A stretch of DNA of 64,000 nucleotides from Alphaproteobacteria bacterium (GTDB lineage: Bacteria; Pseudomonadota; Alphaproteobacteria; Sphingomonadales; Sphingomonadaceae): assembly GCA_030430365.1 (NCBI GenBank), contig JAUIFP010000003.1:29711-93710 (forward strand). Direction: 5' to 3'. Numbering within the stretch: the stretch's first letter is position 1; each line of letters opens with the position of its first letter. Both the position numbers and the translations under genes were made by a program. Positions 1-8,499 of this stretch are shown here, piece after piece. Under the pieces are notes generated by a model that was given only the letters and a program-made list of their open reading frames with translations, was not told the DNA's origin and did no database searches.

Positions 1-1175
1 GCAGGCCGGTGGAACGCGGGGAGAGTTTCGAACCTGCCCCGGGGTTTTCCGCATGTCTGTGGAATGCCGGCCATATTCTCGGCTCCGCTTCTGTCGAGCT
101 GCAGGCGGACGGGGTGCGCGTGATGTGCTCTGGCGACCTGGGTCCCGAATATCACGCCTTCCTGCGCGATCCCTCTGGCCCTTCGGGCTTCGACTATGTG
201 GTCTGCGAAACGACCTATGGCGGCCGCGTGCGCGAAAAGGTCACGCTGGAGGAGCGGCGCAAGCTGCTGGAGGCGGAGGTAAAGGCTGCGATCACCCGCG
301 GAGGCAACCTGATCATCCCCACTTTCGCATTGGAGCGGACGCAGGAATTGCTGCTCGATCTCGCGCATATGCTGCGCGACGGGAGCATCCCCAATGTTCC
401 GGTCTTCATCGATTCACCGCTCGCGAATGAAGTCACCAGCGTGTTCGCGCGCTATTCTGCGGAGCTTGAAGATACTGGCGGGATCGACGTCTTTGCGCAT
501 CCATCGTTCCACTTTGTCGACGATGTGAAGGAATCCATCCGGCTCAATTCGATGTCCGGGGCAATTATCCTTGCCGCTTCCGGGATGTGCGAAGGGGGGC
601 GGATACGTCATCACCTGGTCCATAACCTTCACCGGCGCAATTCGACTGTGCTGTTTGTCGGCTTCCAGGCGCAAGGTTCGCTCGGCCGCGTGATCATGGA
701 GGGCGCAAAGACCGTCAGAATATCCGGCAAGGACGTCAATGTGCGTGCGCAAATCCGCCGGATCGACAATTACTCCGCGCATGCCGATCAGGAGGAACTG
801 CTGGAATGGATCGACGATCGCGGCCCGATCTCGGGCAGTTTGTTTCTCTCGCATGGCGAGCCCGAGGGTATGGAGGCGATGCGGCGGGAAATGCAGCGGC
901 GATTGCCGGAGCTGACGGTTCGCGTGCCGGAAATCGGTGAGACTTACGAACTGGCTGCCGGTGAGCCTGCGAAGCGGAGCAAGACCGGCCGATCGGATCT
1001 GGCCCTGACCAAGGGGCGCGATTGGCAGAATGCCTATGCCGACTTTGCAACTTCGCTGAAAGCGCGGCTCAAGCGCATCCACGACGATCGCAAGCGGGAA
1101 GAAGCGCTCGAGGCGATGCGTCAGGTGCTCGATTCATACGAGGAGCATAGGGAGAAGAAGGCAGACCGCGTTTGA
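1..1175 (+). CDS. Metallo-beta-lactamase/beta-CASP RNase-like protein, 5' end cut by window
   Basis: The frame is open to the first bases of the window, so the N-terminus lies outside; the GTG at 9 is only an internal codon. What remains (about 390 residues) carries the second half of an MBL fold with an inserted beta-CASP domain: SGDLGPEYH (metal-ligand Asp), ETTYGG, IPTFALERTQE, IDSPLA, AASGMCEGGR, and the late histidines in YSAHADQ and LSHGEPEG. This is the architecture of bacterial homologues of the CPSF73 mRNA-processing nuclease. The N-terminal zinc motif HxHxDH, expected upstream, cannot be seen. The C-terminus is Lys/Arg/Glu-rich and probably helical. The family is linked to RNA processing or decay, but the substrate of this member is unknown. 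The next gene is convergent 10 bp away. Confidence 0.85.
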   Translation, partial: RPVERGESFEPAPGFSACLWNAGHILGSASVELQADGVRVMCSGDLGPEYHAFLRDPSGPSGFDYVVCETTYGGRVREKVTLEERRKLLEAEVKAAITRGGNLIIPTFALERTQELLLDLAHMLRDGSIPNVPVFIDSPLANEVTSVFARYSAELEDTGGIDVFAHPSFHFVDDVKESIRLNSMSGAIILAASGMCEGGRIRHHLVHNLHRRNSTVLFVGFQAQGSLGRVIMEGAKTVRISGKDVNVRAQIRRIDNYSAHADQEELLEWIDDRGPISGSLFLSHGEPEGMEAMRREMQRRLPELTVRVPEIGETYELAAGEPAKRSKTGRSDLALTKGRDWQNAYADFATSLKARLKRIHDDRKREEALEAMRQVLDSYEEHREKKADRV

Positions 1176-1185
1176 CCGGCCGCAG

Positions 1186-1968
1186 TTAGCCCGATTGGGC
1201 GTCTGAAAACCGGTGTATCTGGATGCGCGGAAACACTTCTTCCAGGCTCTTCGTGTCCGGCAGGACGTAGACCACGCCCCCATTCTCTTCGAAATGGGTC
1301 ACGATCTGCGCCTCATAGAAATTGGTGGGTACATTGATGCAGCCGAAGGTAATGCGATTGTCCTCCGCAGCAGGTGTAAGCAGGCGCAGGCGCCGTTCTT
1401 CCTTCTTGTTCCCGGTGGCAACGGCATGCATCGCAACGGAATCGGCATATTTGACCCAAAAGACTCTTTCACCGCCGGCCGCATAGCCGAATTTGGAAAC
1501 GAATCGTCCCGCAGGGGTCGTTCGCTCCGCAGGACCGATCTCGGCCAGTTTCAGGCTGCCAATGCCCGGCGAGGAATCGTCCCCCTTGGCTACGCCTATC
1601 AGAACCGGGGTTTCGCCCAGGGATTGGGCCTGGGCATCGAACACGAACATTGTCCCGGCATCCTTGTCGATGACCATATAGGGCAGGGATCCGTTATCGT
1701 TGGATGCCGCGATCCAATTGATCACGCGCGCCGCAGCTTCCGACCTGGGCGCTTGACCGCCGGTCGCGAAGCTATTCATTTCGTGAAATTGGGCGGACAG
1801 TTGGACGGGTACGGGCATTCCGGCCGCGCCAGCCTCTTCTTCAGCCTGAAGGGCCGACGGAAGACCGCACGCAAGCGCCAGCCACGAGATCGCAGCAAGA
1901 GCCCGGCGTCCGGTCATTCCGTCAAAAAGTTTCGTCATCTGATAAGGCCCGGCGAAAGGGAACTTCAT
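1186..1968 (-). CDS. L,D-transpeptidase (YkuD-type) family protein, secreted
   Basis: A 260-residue protein with an N-terminal signal-like hydrophobic stretch (ALAAISWLALACGLPSALQA) followed by a YkuD-like domain. The catalytic region reads SVAMHAVATG, then RITFGCINVP, matching the His and (S/T)xGC(I/V)(N/R) active-site pattern in which Cys is the acyl-enzyme nucleophile. The usual Ser/Thr-His before Gly-Cys is Thr-Phe here. Family members make 3-3 peptidoglycan cross-links or attach lipoproteins to peptidoglycan in the periplasm. A second Met 30 bp inside (1938) could be the true start; neither has a strong ribosome-binding site. The Lpp-like small lipoprotein directly upstream on the same strand may be a substrate or partner, but that is inference. 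Confidence 0.75.
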   Translation of the reverse strand: MKFPFAGPYQMTKLFDGMTGRRALAAISWLALACGLPSALQAEEEAGAAGMPVPVQLSAQFHEMNSFATGGQAPRSEAAARVINWIAASNDNGSLPYMVIDKDAGTMFVFDAQAQSLGETPVLIGVAKGDDSSPGIGSLKLAEIGPAERTTPAGRFVSKFGYAAGGERVFWVKYADSVAMHAVATGNKKEERRLRLLTPAAEDNRITFGCINVPTNFYEAQIVTHFEENGGVVYVLPDTKSLEEVFPRIQIHRFSDAQSG

Positions 1969-1993
1969 CAGCTAACTACGATTCCCGCGGGTT

Positions 1994-2287
1994 TCAGTTC
2001 CGCGCGGGCCTTTCTTCCATGCGCTGCTCAAGGCCATCGACCCTGGCATTCAACTGGTCGATCCGCGTGCTGTTATTCTGCGCCTGCCCTGCAGCGGCCT
2101 GTCCTTCGGACATAGCGGCATTTGCCGTTCCGTCGGTCGTCTGCAATTGGGCGTCCAGTGCGTCAATGCGCTGGTTCACGCTTGCAATCTGCTCGTTCAC
2201 ATATTCCTTGGTTGCGCAGCCGCTAAGGCCGAGTGCGCTTACCAATGCCAGTGCAGCGGGCGCTGCGATCGTCTTCGATATGGCCAT
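1994..2287 (-). CDS. Small coiled-coil lipoprotein (Lpp-like)
   Basis: A 97-residue protein with a lipoprotein signal peptide ending in the lipobox LSGC (Cys24). The mature part is one long predicted helix with heptad spacing (VNEQIASVNQRIDALDAQL and IDQLNARVDGLEQRM), much like Braun-type murein lipoproteins. An AGGAG-like site lies a few bases before the ATG. It ends in PARN, without the C-terminal Lys that links E. coli Lpp to peptidoglycan. It lies directly upstream of the L,D-transpeptidase gene with a 25-bp gap, so the two are probably co-transcribed. An envelope-spacer role is inferred from form only. Confidence 0.7.
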   Translation of the reverse strand: MAISKTIAAPAALALVSALGLSGCATKEYVNEQIASVNQRIDALDAQLQTTDGTANAAMSEGQAAAGQAQNNSTRIDQLNARVDGLEQRMEERPARN

Positions 2288-2612
2288 TGCCCATCTCCTG
2301 TTTCGTCTCGCCGGTTAAAAAACTAGGTTAATGTCTCAACGAAGTCTAGGAACATAAGGTTCCGGACCGGCTGTGCCATCGGCGCGATAGGCGGTTTCAA
2401 GGCATGGAATCGCAGGGCTAGACGGTAGCTTCGCCGCTGAAATCACTAGAGACTTCGTGGTTGAGGACCGATTGGCATTGGCCCTTGCCACGGGCGGACA
2501 TTTTCCGGCACTCTGGCGCGGTCTGTCGCCAAAGCCTTGGCACAGGCGGACGGAATTCCAGCGATTGCGGCGCCGGATCGGGGCGCTCGAAGCGGATAAA
2601 ATTGGGGGTGTC

Positions 2613-3422
2613 ATGCGGCTCAGTGCTTACTGGATTGGCGGATTGTTGCTTTTGGCGGGATGCGGGGGCGATGACGGTTCCGCTGCCGATGCAGAGCAGT
2701 CATCTGAAGAGGGCGCTTCTTCAAGCGACACCGAGGTTGCATCCGGCGAAGGCGGAGCAGGCTGTGAGTCGCTGCAAGGTGAGACCGCGCCGGAAGGTCA
2801 GCCGGCGGATGACATCCTGGGCATTCGCGAAGGCATGTCGATCGAGGAAACGCGCAAGGTACTGGAATGCAGGAATTCCAGCTACGCGATCCGGACCAGC
2901 GATTATAACCCCAGCCTGCCGGATGGCGGGCAGATGTCCCGCGTCGATCTGACCGCGGATTCGGGGCTGGACAGGGTGGTGGTGTGGCTCGTCGGACCCT
3001 CCGGAGCCGAACAGGTCATGCATGTTGAGCGCGCGATCGAATTCACCAGCGGAAACGAATTGCCGATCTCCAGTATCGAGCAGGAACTGGTGAACAAATA
3101 TGGCGTGTTCGATGAAGCGGCCTATGGACATAGCGGATACATCGTCCGCTCTCGCGATGGGCAGAGACTTGGGCCGAACAACACCAACTATACGGTCTGC
3201 CGCAGGCATACGTTCAGCTCGGAAAGCCCGAAGCCGTGCTTCAATGTGGTGTCCTATGACATTCAGGATTCGAGCGACAATGCGCAGCTTGCCTCGAAAT
3301 TCACAGTGACGATCACCAATCAGGCGCGGAACTGGGCCATGGTCGAAGCAGCCCAGGGCAAGAAGGCTTCAGAAGTCGAACATGCCCGGGAGAAAGCGGA
3401 GGACCAGGGGCTGGAACTCTAG
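2613..3422 (+). CDS. Lipoprotein of unknown function
   Basis: The start is set at the ATG before MRLSAYWIGGLLLLAGCGG, a compact lipoprotein signal with lipobox LAGC (Cys16). The longer frame from 2457 would put 52 unlikely residues in front of it. A Ser/Glu/Asp-rich linker (about residues 20-50) follows the Cys, then a globular part with ILGIREGMSIEETRKVLEC, a pattern seen in SmpA/OmlA/BamE-like folds where a short helix follows 'G.s...v...lG'. Several Cys residues (CESL, LEC, TVC, PCF) could form disulfides in the periplasm. I do not recognise the family firmly. It is followed by the convergent ubiB gene. Confidence 0.55.
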   Translation: MRLSAYWIGGLLLLAGCGGDDGSAADAEQSSEEGASSSDTEVASGEGGAGCESLQGETAPEGQPADDILGIREGMSIEETRKVLECRNSSYAIRTSDYNPSLPDGGQMSRVDLTADSGLDRVVVWLVGPSGAEQVMHVERAIEFTSGNELPISSIEQELVNKYGVFDEAAYGHSGYIVRSRDGQRLGPNNTNYTVCRRHTFSSESPKPCFNVVSYDIQDSSDNAQLASKFTVTITNQARNWAMVEAAQGKKASEVEHAREKAEDQGLEL

Positions 3423-3457
3423 TCGTCTGCATGCCGTAAGCCTGCCGGGAGGCGCCG

Positions 3458-5011
3458 TTATCCCAGCCAGCCCAGCACAGTGATGGCCCACACGGCACCG
3501 CCGCCCAGCGCCGCAGCCAGCAGATAGCCTGCCCAGCTGCGGGTTCTCTTGCCCGCTTCCCACATTAAAGGAATCTCGGGCAGCGGCGGAGCGTCGGGCG
3601 CGCCGCCCTTTGCCGGAATCCGCTCTTCAAGCCGCCGGACCAGCTCGGGCAGGCGCAGCAGCGTGCCGAAATCTTCCCGCAGCCGGTCGGCTAGTGCAGC
3701 CTCAGGGCCAAGTTCGTCCCTGATCCAGCTCCTCACATAGGGCGCTGCAACATCCCACATATTGATCTGAGGGTGGAGCTGGGTCGCGACGCCTTCCACC
3801 ATCACCATCGTCTTTTGCAGCAGCAGCAAATGGGGCTGGGTCTGCATGTCGAAATCGCGGGTGATCGCGAACAGCCCGTCCAGCATTTGCCCGACGGAAA
3901 GCTCGCTTACGGGCTTGCCGCGCATTGGCTCGCCAACGGCGCGCAGCGCAGTCGCGAATTCATGAACATTGTGATGGGCCGGCACATATTGCGCTTCGAA
4001 ATGGATCTCCGCGACGCGCTGGTAGTTGCCGGTCGTCAAACCATAAAGAATCTCGGCCAGCCATTGCCGGGCGCGGCGATCGATGCGGCCCATGATCCCG
4101 AAATCGATTGCCACGATCGTGCCGTCGGCTTTCACGAATAGATTGCCCTGATGCATGTCGGCATGGAAATAGCCTGCACTGATCGCCTGGGTCAGGAAGG
4201 CCAGCACCAGCCGCTGGGCCAGTTCGGGCAGATCGTGCCCGGCAGCCTTCAGGGCCTCGACCTCGCTGATCTTAATCCCGTCGACCCATTCAATGGTCAG
4301 CACGCGGCCATTGGTGCGATCCCAGTCGATCTCGGGGATCGTATAGCCGGCAAAACCTTTCATGGCGGCGGAAAGCTCGGAGGCGGAGGCCGCTTCGCGC
4401 CGCAGATCGAGTTCGCGGTTGGTCCAGCGTTTGAAGTTTTCGATCGTAAGGCGCGGGCGCAGGCGCGCGGCTTCACCGCCCAGCGCCTCCAGATGCGCGG
4501 CCGCCCATTCATAGGTGTCGATGTCACGCGCGAAGCGCTGACGGATGCCCGGGCGCAGTACCTTCACAGCAACGGTGCGTCCGTCGCTGGTGACCGCCTT
4601 ATGCACCTGAGCGATCGAAGCCGCGCCAACGGGATCGGGATCGATGCTTTCGAACAGCGCTTCCAGCGGCTGGCCGAAGCTTGTTTCGATCTCCTGCCGG
4701 ATGGATTCGAAACTGACGGGCGGCAGCCTGTCCTGCAGCGTCAGCAGATTTTCCGCCGCTTCGTCGCCCACCAGGTCGGGCCGCGTTGCCAGCGATTGGC
4801 CCAGCTTGATTGCCGCCGGCCCGATGGCCTTGAAGGCGGTCGCGTAATCGGGCTCCGCCGGCTGAAAAGTCCCGAAGCGGGCGATCCTGGCCAGCCGCCG
4901 GACCGGCGCAGGCGTGTTGGAATCGCGCTCGATCCCGCGCAGCCCGCCATGCCGGGCGAGCGTGCGGCCCCATTTCAGGAGCCGGAAGATATGAGTGGAT
5001 GGCCTGGCCAC
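3458..5011 (-). CDS. ubiB: UbiB, atypical kinase of ubiquinone biosynthesis
   Basis: About 517 residues of the ABC1/UbiB family, required for ubiquinone synthesis at the inner membrane. The family's KxGQ motif is visible (AIKLGQSLATRPD, about residues 68-80), followed by PVGAASIAQVHKA, VAVKVLRPGI, the catalytic-loop-like FHADMHQGNLFV and the metal-binding IDFGIMG. Two hydrophobic segments close the protein (WAGYLLAAALGGGAVWAITVLGWLG), as in E. coli UbiB. The frame opens at 5092, but the GTG at 5011 fits better: it starts 4 bases after the ubiE stop and has GGAAG upstream inside ubiE. It is the last gene of the EamA-ubiE-ubiB operon. Confidence 0.93.
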   Translation of the reverse strand: MARPSTHIFRLLKWGRTLARHGGLRGIERDSNTPAPVRRLARIARFGTFQPAEPDYATAFKAIGPAAIKLGQSLATRPDLVGDEAAENLLTLQDRLPPVSFESIRQEIETSFGQPLEALFESIDPDPVGAASIAQVHKAVTSDGRTVAVKVLRPGIRQRFARDIDTYEWAAAHLEALGGEAARLRPRLTIENFKRWTNRELDLRREAASASELSAAMKGFAGYTIPEIDWDRTNGRVLTIEWVDGIKISEVEALKAAGHDLPELAQRLVLAFLTQAISAGYFHADMHQGNLFVKADGTIVAIDFGIMGRIDRRARQWLAEILYGLTTGNYQRVAEIHFEAQYVPAHHNVHEFATALRAVGEPMRGKPVSELSVGQMLDGLFAITRDFDMQTQPHLLLLQKTMVMVEGVATQLHPQINMWDVAAPYVRSWIRDELGPEAALADRLREDFGTLLRLPELVRRLEERIPAKGGAPDAPPLPEIPLMWEAGKRTRSWAGYLLAAALGGGAVWAITVLGWLG

Positions 5012-5015
5012 CTGC

Positions 5016-5747
5016 TTAGATCTTCCACCCCGAATGGATTGCGACGAGACCGCCCATGATCGGCTCGACCTTCGTGCGGACGAAACCCGCATCGCGGATC
5101 ATCGCTTCGAATTCGGGCATCGTGGGAAAACGCCGGATCGATTCGATCAAATAGCGATAGCTGTCAGCATCGCCGGCAATGGCCTGGCCGAGCTGCGGCA
5201 CCAGCTTGTGCGAATAGACGTCGTAGGCTTCTTTGAAGCCGGGCCATTCGGTGGTCGAAAATTCAAGGCAGAAGAACCGCCCGCCATGTTTGAGTACGCG
5301 GTAGGCCTCTGCCAGCGCCTTTTCCCGGTGGGTCACGTTGCGAATGCCGAAGGCGATCGTATAGGCATCGAATGTGCGGCTGGGGAAGCTCAGCTCTTCC
5401 GCGTTCTGGCAGGACCAGACGAAACCGTCCAAGCCGCGCTCCATCGCCCGTTCGATACCGACATCGAGCATGTCCTGATTGATGTCGGATACGGTCACAT
5501 CCGCTCCGCGCTCCGCCATGCGGAAGGCAATGTCGCCCGTGCCGCCTGCCACGTCCAGGATCGCTTCGCCCGGCTGCGGCTTTATCCGGCGCACGAAGCG
5601 GTCCTTCCACAGGCGGTGCATGCCGCCCGACATCGCATCGTTCATGATGTCGTATTTCTTGGCGACGCTGGAGAACACGGCGCCCACGCGCTCGGTCTTC
5701 TCCTCGGGGCTCACCTCTTGGTAGCCGAAAGAAACGCTCTCACTCAT
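5016..5747 (-). CDS. ubiE: UbiE, demethylmenaquinone/2-polyprenyl-1,4-benzoquinol methyltransferase
   Basis: A 243-residue class I SAM methyltransferase that adds the C-methyl group in ubiquinone synthesis. Diagnostic parts are VFSSVAKKYDIMNDAMSGG near residues 24-42, the SAM-binding ILDVAGGTGDIAF (63-75), and FGIRNVTHREKAL followed by GGRFFCLEFS. The longer frame reaching 5981 is an artefact: the ATG at 5747 gives the family's usual N-terminus (MSESVSFGYQEV). That ATG overlaps the stop of the upstream EamA transporter gene as ATGA, which points to translational coupling. ubiB follows after 4 bases. Confidence 0.95.
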   Translation of the reverse strand: MSESVSFGYQEVSPEEKTERVGAVFSSVAKKYDIMNDAMSGGMHRLWKDRFVRRIKPQPGEAILDVAGGTGDIAFRMAERGADVTVSDINQDMLDVGIERAMERGLDGFVWSCQNAEELSFPSRTFDAYTIAFGIRNVTHREKALAEAYRVLKHGGRFFCLEFSTTEWPGFKEAYDVYSHKLVPQLGQAIAGDADSYRYLIESIRRFPTMPEFEAMIRDAGFVRTKVEPIMGGLVAIHSGWKI

Positions 5748-6712
5748 GACCCGTCCTCTAGCGCCGCCCCTTGGCGAGCGCCAGCGGCCTGTTGTCTTCG
5801 TTCGGGATGCCGCATGGCGAGAGCCGATAGTGCGATGCCGCCAAGGATCAGCGCCATGCCGACCACGTGATAGGTATGCAGCGCTTCGCCCAGCAGCAGA
5901 GCCGAAAGCAGCGCGCCGAAAAGCGGCATCATGGTAATCGCCTGCCCTGCACGCGCGGGGCCGACTTTGCCGGTGGCCCAATTATAGATGAAATAGGCCA
6001 CCAATGAGGGCAGCAGCGCGACATAGGCCAGCGCTGCAAAGACCTGGGGTGTCCAGTTCACCTGCAGGCCCGCCTGCCGCTCCGCCAGAAAGAAGGTCAA
6101 TTGCGCAACTGCGCCGATTGCGAACGTCACTGCAATGAAGCTGGCCGGGGCCACTGCCGGGCGCAGACGCAGGAGAACGGTATAAAGGGACCATGCCGCC
6201 ACGGCTGCCAGCACGATTGCATCGCCCATGCCAAGTTCAAGGCCCAGCACTGCGGAAAGGTCGCCCCGGAACACAATGCCTGCCACGCCCAGTATCGAAA
6301 GCGCCACGCCGCAGATCTGCCAGCGATGGGCGTGCACGCCGAAAAAGAAGCGATCGAGCAGCATAACGCATGCCGGGATCGCTGCCTGCAGAAGCAGGGC
6401 ATTGGTGGCAGTTGTGTAATGCAGCCCTGTATAGAGGATCGTGTTGAATGCACCCACGCCCAGGAGGCCAAGGGCCAGCACGGGTTTCCATGCGGCGAGC
6501 AGCGCCGCCCGGTCGCGCCAGACGCCGCGCAATGCGAAGGGCGCGATGATCAAAAATGCCAAGCTCCAGCGCAGAAAGGCCAGAGTGACAGGCGGGATGT
6601 CCATGCGTACCGCCCGCGCCACGATCGCATTGCCGGCCCAGAGCAGCACAACCAGCCCCAGCATGGCATAGGCGGCAAGCGGGTTCTTCTCCTGCGTCAT
6701 GCGCGCCGCCAT
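5744..6712 (-). CDS. EamA/DMT-family transporter
   Basis: About 322 residues with some ten hydrophobic segments in two EamA repeats (LGLVVLLWAGNAIVARAV at the start of the first, LGMGDAIVLAAVAAWSLYTVLLR at the start of the second). The family exports small metabolites through the inner membrane; the substrate is not predictable. The open frame continues upstream to 7591, but that part is antisense to mutM. The start is the ATG at 6712 or the one at 6700 (MTQEKNP); neither has a strong ribosome-binding site. The stop overlaps the ubiE start as ATGA. It is divergent from mutM with 72 bases between. Confidence 0.85.
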   Translation of the reverse strand: MAARMTQEKNPLAAYAMLGLVVLLWAGNAIVARAVRMDIPPVTLAFLRWSLAFLIIAPFALRGVWRDRAALLAAWKPVLALGLLGVGAFNTILYTGLHYTTATNALLLQAAIPACVMLLDRFFFGVHAHRWQICGVALSILGVAGIVFRGDLSAVLGLELGMGDAIVLAAVAAWSLYTVLLRLRPAVAPASFIAVTFAIGAVAQLTFFLAERQAGLQVNWTPQVFAALAYVALLPSLVAYFIYNWATGKVGPARAGQAITMMPLFGALLSALLLGEALHTYHVVGMALILGGIALSALAMRHPERRQQAAGARQGAALEDGS

Positions 6713-6784
6713 AAGGACCGCTGAAGCATAATGCGAGCGCAAGACGATGACAGCGCTGCAAAGGCGCACTAACGACGCTGCACC

Positions 6785-7597
6785 ATGCCCGAACTGCCCG
6801 AAGTCGAGACCACTGTGCGCGGACTTGCCCGTTTCCTGGATGGGGAGCGGATAGTGCGCGTCGCCGTCAACCGGCTGGACCTGCGCCGTCCTTTTCCGCC
6901 CGATCTGGTCCAGGTGCTGACCGGCGCAAAGGTGGTCGGGCTTTCCCGGCGCGCAAAGTATGGATTGGTCCATACCGACCGCGAGCAGACCATGATCTTC
7001 CATCTGGGGATGAGCGGCCGCTGGCGCATCGATCCGGAAAGCCTGGGCAAGCATGACCATCTGGTCATCGAAACGGCCGGACATGCTTTCGCGCTGAACG
7101 ATGCCAGGCGTTTCGGTTCGGTCGATCTCGTTGCGACCAATTCTCTCCCTTCCTGGCCGCAATTCGCCGCGATGGGTCCCGAGCCGCTGGGCAGCGGCCT
7201 GACACCGCAGCATCTCAAATCCGCGCTGACGGGCCGCAAACAGGCGATCAAGCTGCTGCTTCTCGATCAAAGGATCGTGGCAGGGCTGGGTAACATTTAT
7301 GTCTGTGAGGCGCTCTTCCGGGCGGGGATCAGCCCGCGCAAGGCAGGCGGGCGCGTGACACGCCCTGCACTTGAACGCCTGGTTCCGGCTATTCGCGATG
7401 TGCTCAATGAAAGCATCACCGATGGGGGATCGACCTTGCGCGATTATGCCCGCCCCGACGGGGAGCTGGGATATTTTGCCACACGCTTCGACGTCTATGG
7501 CCGCGAAGGGCAAGTCTGCCGCCGCTGCGGGCAAGCCATAAAGCGCAGTGTTCAGGGCGGGCGCAGCACCTGGTATTGCCCCGCATGCCAAAAATAG
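6785..7597 (+). CDS. mutM: MutM, formamidopyrimidine-DNA glycosylase
   Basis: A 270-residue base-excision repair enzyme that removes 8-oxoguanine and other oxidised purines and cuts the abasic site. It begins MPELPEVETT, with the catalytic Pro2 and Glu3 exposed after Met removal. The helix-two-turn-helix region contains the Asn of AGLGNIYVCEALF, and the C-terminal zinc finger has its four Cys in VCRRCGQ and YCPACQK. Length and ends match the family. It is transcribed away from the EamA-ubiE-ubiB operon and toward rpsT. Confidence 0.96.
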   Translation: MPELPEVETTVRGLARFLDGERIVRVAVNRLDLRRPFPPDLVQVLTGAKVVGLSRRAKYGLVHTDREQTMIFHLGMSGRWRIDPESLGKHDHLVIETAGHAFALNDARRFGSVDLVATNSLPSWPQFAAMGPEPLGSGLTPQHLKSALTGRKQAIKLLLLDQRIVAGLGNIYVCEALFRAGISPRKAGGRVTRPALERLVPAIRDVLNESITDGGSTLRDYARPDGELGYFATRFDVYGREGQVCRRCGQAIKRSVQGGRSTWYCPACQK

Positions 7598-7798
7598 GCG
7601 TTAGCCGATCATGAGGCAGGTATGATTGGGCTCACGCTGCTTGGCAGGCGCGCTCTGGGCCAGAACGAGTTGACGATTCGCGCCTGTGCGGCTAAGGGCC
7701 GCGCTTTCCGCGGTTTGGCTCAGTCCAATCCAGCGATTTTGCTACAGTATTATTTAGGAAATGTGCTGCGCTAAACGCAGCCGACATGAAGGACAGAC

Positions 7799-8059
7799 AT
7801 GGCCAATACGCCGCAAGCACGCAAGCGCATCCGCCGCAATACCAACCGCGCCGAAATCAATGGTGCGCGCATGAGCCGCATTCGCGGTTTCGTGAAGAAG
7901 GTCGAAACAGCGATCGAAGGCGGAGACAAGACCGCCGCTGCCGACGCGCTGAAGGCTGCTCAGCCGGAAATGGCCCGCGGGGTCGCGCGCGGCGTGCTTC
8001 ACAAGAACACTGTCGCGCGGAAGATGTCGCGTCTCTCGAAACGAATCGCTGCGCTCTGA
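7799..8059 (+). CDS. rpsT: 30S ribosomal protein S20
   Basis: 86 residues beginning [14 protein letters not shown], with the three-helix basic composition of bS20 and the conserved [15 protein letters not shown] near the C-terminus. S20 binds 16S rRNA early in 30S assembly. AAGGA lies about 8 bases upstream of the ATG. It stands alone with about 200 bases of leader after mutM and a strong intrinsic terminator downstream. rpsT next to dnaA or mutM is common in alphaproteobacteria. Confidence 0.97.
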   Translation: MANTPQARKRIRRNTNRAEINGARMSRIRGFVKKVETAIEGGDKTAAADALKAAQPEMARGVARGVLHKNTVARKMSRLSKRIAAL

Positions 8060-8113
8060 CCCAGCATTGATTCGCGACCTTCCCGAAGCCTTTTCGGGAA
8101 CGAAGTTGGAACG

Positions 8114-8143
8114 AAGCCGGCGTGTCATACGCCGGCTTTTTTT
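8114..8143 (+). terminator. Intrinsic terminator after rpsT
   Basis: A perfect GC-rich stem (GCCGGCGT / ACGCCGGC, 8116-8123 with 8129-8136) with a 5-base loop, preceded by AA and followed by seven T residues. It lies 57 bases after the rpsT stop, as expected for a Rho-independent terminator. Confidence 0.9.
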
Positions 8144-8499
8144 GCGTCTGCGAAGTGCACTTGCGGCAAGCCACGCTAAGTATAGGTAATTCCGCGATTC
8201 GCAGTGCTGGACTTGAAGAAATCCAGATAAAACAGAGGGTTCAACGCAGCGCCTTCGATGCACTCCGAGTCAAGTCAGTTTATTTCAATTTTTTTACGAG
8301 GCCGACCTTGCTCTCGATCCTGAGCGGTTCATAACAGCTCTCAGTCCGGGGCGAGTTAGTCCGGACATCAACATTCGAGACGACGGTTTACGGGCTCCGA
8401 TCTGTGGGGAGATGCGGAGCATGGCGGAGCTATGCCTGATACGTATGCCGGCCTGTCGCAGAACTATGGACGCTAAACATAACAGGGCGGGGCGTAAGA
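8144..8499. other. Intergenic region upstream of dnaA
   Basis: About 350 bases with no convincing gene. It contains an AT-rich stretch (TTTATTTCAATTTTTTTACG around 8279-8298) that may be part of the dnaA promoter. I see no consensus DnaA boxes (TTATNCACA) and no origin-like cluster. Confidence 0.5.

Noticed and set aside
6713..7591. N-terminal 290-residue extension of the EamA transporter frame
   Set aside because: This part is antisense to mutM and has no family features; the transporter starts at 6712 or 6700.
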